From the NCBI GenBank assembly GCA_954871525.1, contig OX940865.1, positions 21,622,420 through 21,686,419 of the forward strand: a stretch of 64,000 bases of DNA. The letters run 5' to 3'. Positions 11,801 to 23,815 of the stretch are shown here, in pieces. Within the stretch, counting starts at the first letter, position 1, and every line of letters begins with the position of its first letter. A model generated the notes under the pieces. The model was not told the DNA's origin and made no database searches. It saw only the letters and a program-made list of their open reading frames with translations. Both the position numbers and the translations under genes were made by a program. Source of the DNA: Parietaria judaica. Its lineage: Eukaryota > Streptophyta > Magnoliopsida > Rosales > Urticaceae.

Positions 11801-13059
11801 CATAGGAAATGATATAGCATTTCCTATAGCATTTCTTTAATTTACATTGTTTACGACCTAAAATTTTGAACCAAATGAAAAAGTAATGATTTTAGGGCTT
11901 ATACATTGGAATTTGAATATAACAAGAGTTCTCATGCCAAAATATGACGAGAAATGCCATACGAAATGCTATAGAATTTCCTATAGCATTTCTTTATTTG
12001 ACATTTTTTACAACCTTAACTTCCGAACCAATTGAAAAAATAATGATTTTTGGGCTTATACATTGGAATTTTAATATAACAAGAATTCTCATGCAAAAAT
12101 ATGCAAGGATTAAATTGTTGACGAGAAATGCCATAGGAAATGCTATAGCATTTCCTATAGCATTTCTTTATTTGACATTTTTTACAACCTTAAGTTTTGA
12201 ATCAATTGAAAATATAATGATTTTAGGGCTTATACATTGGAATTTGAATATAACAAGAGTTCTCATGCAAAAATATGCAAGGATTAAATTGTTGACAAGA
12301 AATGCCATAGGAAATGCTATAGCATTTCCTATAGCATTTCTTTATTTGACATTTTTTACATCCTTAAGTTTTGAATCAATTGAAAATATATGGATTTTAG
12401 GGCTTATACATTGGAATTTGAATATAACAAGAGTTCTCATGCAAAAATATGCAAGGATTAAATTGTTGACGAGAAATGCCATAGGAAATGCTATAGCATT
12501 TCCTATAGCATTTCTTTATTTGACATTTATTACAACCTTAAATTTTGAACCAATTGAAACAATAATGATTTTAAGGCTTATACATTGGAATTTGAATATA
12601 ACAAGAGTTCTCATGCAAAAATATGCAAGGATTAAATTGTTGACAAGAAATGCCATAGGAAATGCTATAGCATTTCCTATAGCATTTCTTTATTTGAAAT
12701 TTTTTACAACCTTAAGTTTTGAACCAATTGAAAATATAATGATTTTAGGGCTTATACATTGGAACTTGAATATAACAAGAGTTCTCATGCAAAAATATGC
12801 AAGGATTAAATTGTTGACGAGAAATGCCATAGGAAATGCTAGCATTTCCTATAGCATTTCTTTATTTTACATTGTTTACGACCTAAAATTTCGAACCAAT
12901 TGAAAAAATAATGATTTTAGGGCTTATACATTGGAATTTGAATATAACAAGAGTTCTCATGCAAAAATATGCAAGGATTAAATTGTTGATGAGAAATGCC
13001 ATAGGAAATGCTATAGAATTTCCTATAGCATTTCTTTATTTGACATTTTTTACAACCTT

Positions 13060-13932
13060 AACTTTCGAACCAATTAAAAAAATAATGATTTTAGGGCCTA
13101 TACATTGGAATTTTAATATAACAAGAGTTCTCATGCATAAATATGCAAGGTTAAATTGTTGACGAGAAATGCCATAGGAAATGCTATAGAATTTCTTTAT
13201 TTTACATTTTTTACAACCTTAAATTTCGAACCAATTGAAAAAATAATGATTTTAGGGCTTATACATTGGAATTTAAATATAACAAGAGTTATCATGCAAA
13301 AATATTCAAGGATTAAATTATTGACGAGAAATGCTATAGGAAATGCTATAGCATTTCCTATAGCATTTCTTTATTTTACATTTTTTACAACCTTAAATTT
13401 CGAACCAATTGAAAAAATAATGATTTTAGGGCTTATACATTGGAATTTGAATATTTTAAGAGTTCTCATGCAAAAATATGCAAGGATTAAATTGTTGACG
13501 AGAAATGCCATAGGAAATGCTATAGAATTTCCTATAGCATTTCTTTATTTGACATTTTTTACAACCTTAAATTTTGAACCAATTGAAACAATAATGATTT
13601 TAAGGCTTATACATTGGAATTTGAATATAACAAGAGTTCTCATGCAAAAATATGCAAGGATTAAATTGTTGACAAGAAATGCCATAGGAAATGCTATAGC
13701 ATTTCCTATAGCATTTCTTTATTTGACATTTTTTACAACCTTAAGTTTTGAACCAATTGAAAATATAATGATTTTAGGGCTTATACATTGGAATTGGAAT
13801 ATAACAAGAGTTCTCATGAAAAAATATGCAAGGATTAAATTGTTGACGAGAAATGCCATAGGAAATGCTAGCATTTCGTATAGCATTTCTTTATTTTACA
13901 TTGTTTACTACCTAAAATTTCAAACCAATTGA
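13060..13932. repeat. About 0.87-kb duplicated block, copy 1
   Basis: From the GGGCCTATACATTGG monomer (ATG at 13085) onward, this block matches 14597-15470 at an offset of 1,537-1,538 bp. Shared private variants are CATGCATAAATATG, GTTATCATGCAAAAATATTC, AATATTTTAAGAGTTC, GGAATTGGAATATAAC and CATGAAAAAATATG. A one-base deletion here (AAGGTTAAATTG, near 13149) and a few changes at the right end (TTTACTACC, TTTCAAACC) separate the copies. Confidence 0.85.
13327..13370. repeat. Perfect 44-bp inverted repeat (satellite dyad)
   Basis: In this monomer the usual GCC in the left arm is GCT, so the 22-base arms AGAAATGCTATAGG... and ...CCTATAGCATTTCT pair without mismatch and without spacer. The same perfect form recurs at 14865-14908 in the duplicated block. 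In most other monomers the arms pair with one mismatch. A hairpin or cruciform could form; that is inferred. Confidence 0.9.
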
Positions 13933-14596
13933 AAAAATAATGATTTTAGGGCTTATACATTGGAATTTGAATATAACAAGAGTTCTCATGCAAAAATAGG
14001 CAAGGATTAAATTGTTGATGAGAAATGCCATAGGAAATGCTATAGAATTTCCTATAGCATTTCTTTATTTGACATTTTTTACAGCCTTAACTTTCGAACT
14101 ATTAAAAAAATAATGATTTTAGGGCTTATACATTGGAATTTTAATATAACAAGAGTTCTCATGAAAAAAAAATGCAAGGATTAAATTGTTGACGAGAAAT
14201 GCCATAGGAAATGCTATAGAATTTCTTTATTTTACATTTTTTACAACCTTAAGTTTTGAACCAATTGAAAAAATAATGATTTTAGGGCTTATACATTGGA
14301 ATTTGAATATAACAAGAGTTCTCATGCAAAAATATGCAAGGATTAAATTGTTGACGAGAAATGCCATAGGAAATGCTATAGCTTTTCCTATAGCATTTCT
14401 TTATTTTACATTTTTTACAACCATAAATTTCGAACCAATTGAAAAAATAATTATTTTAGGGCTTATACATTGGAATTTGAATATTACAAGAGTTCTCATG
14501 CAAAAATATGCAAGGATTAAATTGTTGACGAGAAACGCCATAGGAAATGCTAGCATTTCCTATAGCATTTCTTTATTTGACATTTTTTACAACCTT

Positions 14597-15470
14597 AACT
14601 TTCGAACCAATTAAAAAAATAATGATTTTAGGGCCTATACATTGGAATTTTAATATAACAAGAGTTCTCATGCATAAATATGCAAGGATTAAATTGTTGA
14701 CGAGAAATGCCATAGGAAATGCTATAGAATTTCTTTATTTTACATTTTTTACAACCTTAAATTTCGAACCAATTGAAAAAATAATGATTTTAGGGCTTAT
14801 ACATTGGAATTTAAATATAACAAGAGTTATCATGCAAAAATATTCAAGGATTAAATTATTGACGAGAAATGCTATAGGAAATGCTATAGCATTTCCTATA
14901 GCATTTCTTTATTTTACATTTTTTACAACCTTAAATTTCGAACCAATTGAAAAAATAATGATTTTAGGGCTTATACATTGGAATTTGAATATTTTAAGAG
15001 TTCTCATGCAAAAATATGCAAGGATTAAATTGTTGACGAGAAATGCCATAGGAAATGCTATAGAATTTCCTATAGCATTTCTTTATTTGACATTTTTTAC
15101 AACCTTAAATTTTGAACCAATTGAAACAATAATGATTTTAAGGCTTATACATTGGAATTTGAATATAACAAGAGTTCTCATGCAAAAATATGCAAGGATT
15201 AAATTGTTGACAAGAAATGCCATAGGAAATGCTATAGCATTTCCTATAGCATTTCTTTATTTGACATTTTTTACAACCTTAAGTTTTGAACCAATTGAAA
15301 ATATAATGATTTTAGGGCTTATACATTGGAATTGGAATATAACAAGAGTTCTCATGAAAAAATATGCAAGGATTAAATTGTTGACGAGAAATGCCATAGG
15401 AAATGCTAGCATTTCGTATAGCATTTCTTTATTTTACATTGTTTACGACCTAAAATTTCGAACCAATTGA
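14597..15470. repeat. About 0.87-kb duplicated block, copy 2
   Basis: Second copy of 13060-13932, with the same series of private variants and without the one-base deletion of copy 1. It ends with TTTCGTATAGCATTTC and ACATTGTTTACGACC, and contains the perfect inverted repeat at 14865-14908. The sequence between the copies (13933-14596) also resembles the flanks of both, so local unequal exchange is the simplest origin. Confidence 0.85.
14865..14908. repeat. Perfect 44-bp inverted repeat (satellite dyad)
   Basis: Same form as at 13327-13370, with 22-base arms fully complementary and no spacer, inside copy 2 of the local duplication. Confidence 0.9.
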
Positions 15471-15605
15471 AAAAATAATGATTTTAGGGCTTATACATTG
15501 GAATTTGAATATAACAAGAGTTCTCATGCAAAAATATGCAAGGATTAAATTGTTGATGAGAAATGCCATAGGAAATGCTATAGAATTTCCTATAGCATTT
15601 CTTTA

Positions 15606-18600
15606 TTTTCATTGAATACGACCGAAAATTTCGAACCAATTGAAAAAATAAAGATTTTAGGGCTTATACATTAAAATTTTAATATTACAAGCGTTCTCAT
15701 ACAAAAATATGCAAGGATTAAATTGTTGACGTTAAATTCTATAGGAAATGCTATAGCATTTCCTATAGCATTTCTTTATTTTACATTGTTTACGACCTAA
15801 AAGTCGAACCAATTGAAAAAATAATGATTTTAGGGCTTATACATTGGAATTTGAATATAACAAGAGTTCTCATGCAAAAATATCCAAGGATTAAATTGTT
15901 GACGAGAAATGCCATACGAAATGCTATAGCATTTCCTATAGCATTTCTTTATTTTACATTTTTTACAACCTTAAATTTCGAACCAATTGAAAAAATAATG
16001 ATTTTAGGGCTTATACATTGGAATTTGAATATAACAAGAGTTCTCCTTTAAAAATATGCAAGGATTAAATTGTCGACGAGAAATGCCATAGGAAATGCAA
16101 TAGCATATCCTATTGCATTTCTTTATTTGACATTTTTTACAACCTTAAATTTCGAACCAATTGAAAAAATAATGATTTTAGGGCTTATACATTGGAATTT
16201 GAATATAACAAGAGTTCTCATGCAAAAATATGCAAGGATTAAATTGTTGACGAGAAATGCCATAGGAAATGCTATAGAATTTCCTACAGAATTTCTTTAT
16301 TTTACATTTTTTACAACTTTAAATTTCGAACCAATTGAAAAAAATAATGATTTTAGGGCTTATACATTGGAATTTGAATATAACAAGAGTTCTCATGCAA
16401 AAATATGCAAGGATTAAATTGTTGACGAGAAATGCCATAGGAAATGCTATAGCATTTCCTATAGCATTTCTTTATTTTACATTTTTTACAACCTTAAATT
16501 TCGAACCAATTGAAAAAATAGTAATTTTAAAGCTTGTACGTTGGAATTTGAATATAACAAGAGTTCTCATGCAAAAATATGCAAGGATAAATTGTTGACG
16601 AGAAATGCCATAGGAAATGCTATAGCATTTCCTATAGCATTTCTTTATTTTCATTGTATACGACCGAAAATTTTGAACCAATTGAAAAAATAATGATTTT
16701 AGGGCTTATACATTGAAATTTTAATATTACAAGCGTTCTCATACAAAAATATGCAAGGATTAAATTGTTGACGTTAAATTCCATAGGAAATGCTATAGCA
16801 TTTCCTATAGCATTTCTTTATTTTACATTGTTTACGACCTAAAAGTCGAACCAATTGAAAAAATAATGATTTTAGGGCTTATACATTGGAATTTGAATAT
16901 AACAAGAGTTCTCATGCAAAAATATCCAAGGATTAAATTGTTGACGAGAAATGCCATACGAAATGCTATAGCATTTCCTATAGCATTTCTTTATTTTACA
17001 TTTTTTACAACCTTAAATTTCGAACCAATTGAAAAAATAATGATTTTAGGGCTTATACATTGGAATTTGAATATAACAATAGTTCTCCTTTAAAAATATG
17101 CAAGGATTAAATTGTCGACGAGAAATGCCATAGGAAATGCTATAGCATATCCTATTGCATTTCTTTATTTGACATTTTTTACAACCTTAAATTTCGAACC
17201 AATCGAAAAAATAATGATTTTAGGGCTTATACATTGGAATTTTAATATAACAAGAGTTCTCATGCAAAAATATGCAAGGATTAAATTGTTGACGAGAAAT
17301 GCCATAGGAAATGCTATAGCATTTCCTATAGCATTTCTTTATTTTAAATTTTTTACAACCTTAAATTTCGAACCAATTGCAAAAATAATAATTTTAAAGC
17401 TTGTTTATTGGAATTTGAATATAACAAGAGTTCTCATGCAAAAATATGCAAGGATTAAATTGTTGACGAGAAATGCCATAGGAAATGCTATAGCATTTCC
17501 TATAGCATTTCTTTATTTTCATTGTATACGACCGAAAATTTCGAACCAATTGAAAAAATAATGATTTTAGGGCTTATACATTGAAATTTTAATATTACAA
17601 GCGTTCTCATACAAAAATATGCAAGGATTAAATTGTTGACGTTAAATTCCATAGGAAATGCTATAGCATTTCCTATAGCATTTCTTTATTTTACATTGTT
17701 TACGACCTAAAAGTCGAACCAATTGAAAAAATAATGATTTTAGGGCTTATACATTGGAATTTGAATATAACAAGAGTTCTCATGCAAAAATATCCAAGGA
17801 TTAAATTGTTGACGAGAAATGCCATACGAAATGCTATAGCATTTCCTATAGCATTTCTTTATTTTACATTTTTTACAACCTTAAATTTCGAACCAATTGA
17901 AAAAATAATGATTTTAGGGCTTATACATTGGAATTTGAATATAACAAGAGTTCTCCTTTAAAAATATGCAAGGATTAAATTGTCGACGAGAAATGCCATA
18001 GGAAATGCTATAGCATATCCTATTGCATTTCTTTATTTGACATTTTTTACAACCTTAAATTTCGAACCAATTGAAAAAATAATGCTTTTAGGGCTTATAC
18101 ATTGGAATTTTAATATAACAAGAGTTCTCATGCAAAAATATGCAAGGATTAAATTGTTGACGAGAAATGCCATAGGAAATGCTATAGAATTTCCTACAGA
18201 ATTTCTTTATTTTACATTTTTTACAACTTTAAATTTCGAACCAATTGAAAAAAATAATGATTTTAGGGCTTATACATTGGAATTTGAATATAACAAGAGT
18301 TCTCATGCAAAAATATGCAAGGATTAAATTGTTGACGAGAAATGCCATAGGAAATGCTATAGCATTTCCTATAGCATTTCTTTATTTTACATTTTTTACA
18401 ACCTTAAATTTCGAACCAATTGAAAAAATAGTAATTTTAAAGCTTGTACATTGGAATTTGAATATAACAAGAGTTCTCATGCAAAAATATGCAAGGATAA
18501 ATTGTTGACGAGAAATGCCATAGGAAATGCTATAGCATTTCCTATAGCATTTCTTTATTTTCATTGTATACGACCGAAAATTTTGAACCAATTGAAAAAA

Positions 18601-21600
18601 TAATGATTTTAGGGCTTATACATTGAAATTTTAATATTACAAGCGTTCTCATACAAAAATATGCAAGGATTAAATTGTTGACGTTAAATTCCATAGGAAA
18701 TGCTATAGCATTTCCTATAGCATTTCTTTATTTTACATTGTTTACGACCTAAAAGTCGAACCAATTGAAAAAATAATGATTTTAGGGCTTATACATTGGA
18801 ATTTGAATATAACAAGAGTTCTCATGCAAAAATATCCAAGGATTAAATTGTTGACGAGAAATGCCATACGAAATGCTATAGCATTTCCTATAGCATTTCT
18901 TTATTTTACATTTTTTACAACCTTAAATTTCGAACCAATTGAAAAAATAATGATTTTAGGGCTTATACATTGGAATTTGAATATAACAAGAATTCTCCTT
19001 TAAAAATATGCAAGGATTAAATTGTCGACGAGAAATGCCATAGGAAATGCTATAGCATATCCTATTGCATTTCTTTATTTGACATTTTTTACAACCTTAA
19101 ATTTCGAACCAATTGAAAAAATAATGATTTTAGGGCTTATACATTGGAATTTTAATATAACAAGAGTTCTCATGCAAAAATATGCAAGGATTAAATTGTT
19201 GACGAGAAATGCCATAGGAAATGCTATAGAATTTCCTACAGAATTTCTTTATTTTACATTTTTTACAACTTTAAATTTCGAACCAATTGAAAAAAATAAT
19301 GATTTTAGGGCTTATACATTGGAATTTGAATATAACAAGAGTTCTCATGCAAAAATATGCAAGGATTAAATTGTTGACGAGAAATGCCATAGGAAATGCT
19401 ATAGCATTTCCTATAGCATTTCTTTATTTTACATTTTTTACAACCTTAAATTTCGAACCAATTGAAAAAATAGTAATTTTAAAGCTTGTACATTGGAATT
19501 TGAATATAACAAGAGTTCTCATGCAAAAATATGCAAGGATAAATTGTTGACGAGAAATGCCATAGGAAATGCTATAGCATTTCCTATAGCATTTCTTTAT
19601 TTTCATTGTATACGACCGAAAATTTTGAACCAATTGAAAAAATAATGATTTTAGGGCTTATACATTGAAATTTTAATATTACAAGCGTTCTCATACAAAA
19701 ATATGCAAGGATTAAATTGTTGACGTTAAATTCCATAGGAAATGCTATAGCATTTCCTATAGCATTTCTTTATTTTACATTGTTTACGACCTAAAAGTCG
19801 AACCAATTGAAAAAATAATGATTTTAGGGCTTATACATTGGAATTTGAATATAACAAGAGTTCTCATGCAAAAATATCCAAGGATTAAATTGTTGACGAG
19901 AAATGCCATACGAAATGCTATAGCATTTCCTATAGCATTTCTTTATTTTACATTTTTTACAACCTTAAATTTCGAACCAATTGAAAAAATAATGATTTTA
20001 GGGCTTATACATTGGAATTTGAATATAACAATAGTTCTCCTTTAAAAATATGCAAGGATTAAATTGTCGACGAGAAATGCCATAGGAAATGCTATAGCAT
20101 ATCCTATTGCATTTCTTTATTTGACATTTTTTACAACCTTAAATTTCGAACCAATTGAAAAAATAATGATTTTAGGGCTTATACATTGGAATTTTAATAT
20201 AACAAGAGTTCTCATGCAAAAATATGCAAGGATTAAATTGTTGACGAGAAATGCCATAGGAAATGCTATAGCATTTCCTATAGCATTTCTTTATTTTAAA
20301 TTTTTTACAACCTTAAATTTCGAACCAATTGCAAAAATAATAATTTTAAAGCTTGTTTATTGGAATTTGAATATAACAAGAGTTCTCATGCAAAAATATG
20401 CAAGGATTAAATTGTTGACGAGAAATGCCATAGGAAATGCTATAGCATTTCCTATAGCATTTCTTTATTTTCATTGTATACGACCGAAAATTTCGAACCA
20501 ATTGAAAAAATAATGATTTTAGGGCTTATACATTGAAATTTTAATATTACAAGCGTTCTCATACAAAAATATGCAAGGATTAAATTGTTGACGTTAAATT
20601 CCATAGGAAATGCTATAGCATTTCCTATAGCATTTCTTTATTTTACATTGTTTACGACCTAAAAGTCGAACCAATTGAAAAAATAATGATTTTAGGGCTT
20701 ATACATTGGAATTTGAATATAACAAGAGTTCTCATGCAAAAATATCCAAGGATTAAATTGTTGACGAGAAATGCCATACGAAATGCTATAGCATTTCCTA
20801 TAGCATTTCTTTATTTTACATTTTTTACAACCTTAAATTTCGAACCAATTGAAAAAATAATGATTTTAGGGCTTATACATTGGAATTTGAATATAACAAG
20901 AGTTCTCCTTTAAAAATATGCAAGGATTAAATTGTCGACGAGAAATGCCATAGGAAATGCTATAGCATATCCTATTGCATTTCTTTATTTGACATTTTTT
21001 ACAACCTTAAATTTCGAACCAATTGAAAAAATAATGATTTTAGGGCTTATACATTGGAATTTTAATATAACAAGAGTTCTCATGCAAAAATATGCAAGGA
21101 TTAAATTGTTGACGAGAAATGCCATAGGAAATGCTATAGAATTTCCTACAGAATTTCTTTATTTTACATTTTTTACAACTTTAAATTTCGAACCAATTGA
21201 AAAAAATAATGATTTTAGGGCTTATACATTGGAATTTGAATATAACAAGAGTTCTCATGCAAAAATATGCAAGGATTAAATTGTTGACGAGAAATGCCAT
21301 AGGAAATGCTATAGCATTTCCTATAGCATTTCTTTATTTTACATTTTTTACAACCTTAAATTTCGAACCAATTGAAAAAATAGTAATTTTAAAGCTTGTA
21401 CATTGGAATTTGAATATAACAAGAGTTCTCATGCAAAAATATGCAAGGATAAATTGTTGACGAGAAATGCCATAGGAAATGCTATAGCATTTCCTATAGC
21501 ATTTCTTTATTTTCATTGTATACGACCGAAAATTTTGAACCAATTGAAAAAATAATGATTTTAGGGCTTATACATTGAAATTTTAATATTACAAGCGTTC

Positions 21601-21727
21601 TCATACAAAAATATGCAAGGATTAAATTGTTGACGTTAAATTCCATAGGAAATGCTATAGCATTTCCTATAGCATTTCTTTATTTTACATTGTTTACGAC
21701 CTAAAAGTCGAACCAATTGAAAAAATA
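15606..21727. repeat. Higher-order repeat alternating 6-mer (1042 bp) and 5-mer (868 bp)
   Basis: Units begin at 15824, 16866, 17734, 18776, 19818 and 20686; the next boundary is 21728. Lengths are therefore 1042, 868, 1042, 1042, 868 and 1042 (6 x 174 minus 2; 5 x 174 minus 2). Monomer order in the 6-mer is as follows. One has AATATCCAAGG. Two has TTCTCCTTTAAAAATATGC, TTGTCGACGAG and GCATATCCTATTGC. Three is plain (often GGAATTTTAATATAAC), ending in TTTCCTACAGAATTTC. Four is plain. Five has ATAGTAATTTTAAAGCTTG, a one-base deletion in AAGGATAAATTG and TTTTCATTGTATACGACCG. Six is B-type. The 5-mer drops one monomer and has a distinct fifth type (CTTGTTTATTGG). The run 15824-18775 recurs as 18776-21727 (2,952 bp). 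GTCGAC appears once per unit (16072, 17114, 17982, 19024, 20066, 20934) and was not noticed elsewhere in the array. The first unit is preceded by a partial one from about 15606. Confidence 0.92.
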
Positions 21728-22512
21728 ATTATTTTAGGGCTTATACATTGGAATTTTAATATAACAAGAGTTCTCATGCAAAAATATCCAAGGATTAAAT
21801 TGTTGACGAGAAATGCCATACGAAATGCTATAGCATTTCCTATAGCATTTCTTTATTTTACATTTTTTACAACCTTAAATTTCGAACCAATTGAAAAAAT
21901 AATGATTTTAGGGCTTATACATTGGAATTTGAATATAACAAGAGTTCTCATGCAAAAATATGCAAGGATTAAATTGTTGACGAGAAATGCCATAGGAAAT
22001 GCTATAGTATTTCCTATAGCATTTCTTTATTTGACATTTTTTACAACCTTAAATTTCGAACCAATTGAAAAAATATTGATTTTAGGGATTATACATTGGA
22101 ATTTGAATATAACAAGAGTTCTCATGCAAAAATATGCAAGGATTAAATTGTTGACGAAAAATGCCATAGGAAATGCTAAAATATTTCCTATAGCATTTCT
22201 TTATTTTACATTTTTTACAACCTTAAATTTCGAACAGATTGAAAAAATAATGATTTTAGGGCTTATACATTGGAATTTGAATATAAGAAGATTTCTCATG
22301 CAAAAATATGCAAGGATTAAATTGTTGACGAGAAATGCCATAGGAAATGCTATAGCATTTCCTATGGCATTTCTTTATTTGACATTTTTTACAACCTTAA
22401 ATTTCGAACCAATTGAAAAAATAATGATTTTAAGGATTATACATTGGAATTTGAATATAACAAGAGTTCTCATGCAAAAATATGCAAGGATTAAATTGTT
22501 GACGATAAATGG
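21728..22512. repeat. Transition satellite segment
   Basis: Monomers change here from the 6/5-mer type to the right-hand type. The first unit still has AATATCCAAGG and GCCATACGAAATGC, as in the preceding higher-order repeat. The following ones have GGGATTATACATTGG and GAACAGATTG, typical of everything to the right. No B-type monomer is seen from here on. The open frame starting at 21776 continues through this segment and is satellite. Confidence 0.85.
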
Positions 22513-22945
22513 CATAGGAAATGCTATAGCATTTCCTATAGCATTTCTTTATTTTACATTTTTTACAACCTTAAATTTCGAACAGATTGAAAAAATAATG
22601 ATTTTAGGGCTTATACATTGGAATTTGAATATAACAAGAGTTCTCATGCAAAAATATGCAAGGATTAAATTGTTGACCAGAAATGCCATAGGAAATGCTA
22701 TAGCATTTCCTATAGCATTTCTTTATTTGACATTTTTTACAACCTTAAATTTCGAACCAATTGAAAAAATAATGATTTTAAGGATTATACATTGGAATTT
22801 GAATATAACAAGAGTTCTCATGCAAAAATATGCAAGGATTAAATTGTTGACGAAAAATGCCACAGGAAATGCTATAACATTTCCTATAGCATTTCTTTAT
22901 TTTACATTTTTTACAACCTTATATTTCGAACAAATTGAAAAAATA

Positions 22946-23119
22946 ATGATTTTAGGGCTTATACATTGGAATTTGAATATAACAAGAGTTCTCATGCAAA
23001 AATATGCAAGGATTAAATTGTTGACGAGAAATGCCATAGGAAATGCTATAGCATTTCCTATAGCATTTCTTTATTTTACATTTTTTACAACCTTAAATTT
23101 CGAACCAATTGAAAAAATA
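22946..23119. repeat. Exemplar 174-bp satellite monomer
   Basis: Representative consensus-like unit, phased on ATGATTTTAG. In order: TATACATTGGAATTTG (about 16-31), AATATAACAAGAGTTCTC (about 31-48), CATGCAAAAATATGCAAGG (about 48-67), ATTAAATTGTTGACG (about 67-81), a 44-bp dyad (82-125, genome 23027-23070, one mismatched pair), T-rich TTTTACATTTTTTACAACC (about 129-147), TTTCGAACCAATTG (about 153-166) and an A-rich end. G+C is 48 of 174. The length is 58 codons exactly and the + frame from ATG has no stop, so joined monomers stay open. Confidence 0.95.
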
Positions 23120-23815
23120 ATGATTTTAGGGCTTATAAATTGGAATTTGAATATAACAAGAGTTCTCATGCAAAAATATGCAAGGATTAAATTGTTGACG
23201 AAAAATGCCACAGGAAATGCTATAAAATTTCCTATAGCATTTCTTTATTTTACATTTTTTACAACCTTAAATTTCGAACCAATTGAAAAAATAATGATTT
23301 TAGGGCTTATACATTGGAATTTGAATATAACAAGAGTTCTCATGCAAAAATATGCAAGGATTAAATTGTTGACGAGAAATGCCATAGGAAATGCTATAGT
23401 ATTTCCTATAGCATTTCTTTATTTGACATTTTTTACAACCTTAAATTTCGAACCAATTGAAAAAATATTGATTTTAGGGATTATACATTGGAATTTGAAT
23501 ATAACAAGAGTTCTCATGCAAAAATATGCAAGGATTAAATTGTTGACGAAAAATGCCATAGGAAATGCTATAATATTTCCTATAGCATTTCTTTATTTTA
23601 CATTTTTTACAACCTTAAATTTCGAACAGATTGAAAAAATAATGATTTTAGGGCTTATACATTGGAATTTGAATATAACAAGAGTTCTCATGCAAAAATA
23701 TGCAAGGATTAAATTGTTGACGAGAAATGCCATAGGAAATGCTATAGCATTTCCTATAGCATTTCTTTATTTTGCAGTTTTTATGACCTAAAATTTCGAA
23801 CCAATTGAAAAAATA

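Larger units (their letters stand above)
9121..15605. repeat. Irregular satellite array with local duplications
   Basis: About 37 monomers without one regular higher-order period. Many have TTTGACATTTTTTAC and AACTTTCGAACC or AAGTTTTGAACC variants. Some lack the 12-bp CCTATAGCATTT block (near 9924, 13190, 14216 and 14725). Several carry the shortened dyad centre GCTAGC (near 9568, 10947, 11466, 12839, 13868, 14549 and 15406). B-type monomers, frequent on both sides, are absent. Open frames of up to 319 codons (11944-12903) are satellite read-through. No gene is seen. Confidence 0.92.

Noticed and set aside
23101..23116. CENP-B box in the monomer (TTTCGAACCAATTGAAA)
   Set aside because: Only the left half (TTCG....A) fits; the required CGGG is replaced by TGAA in this and the other monomers I read.
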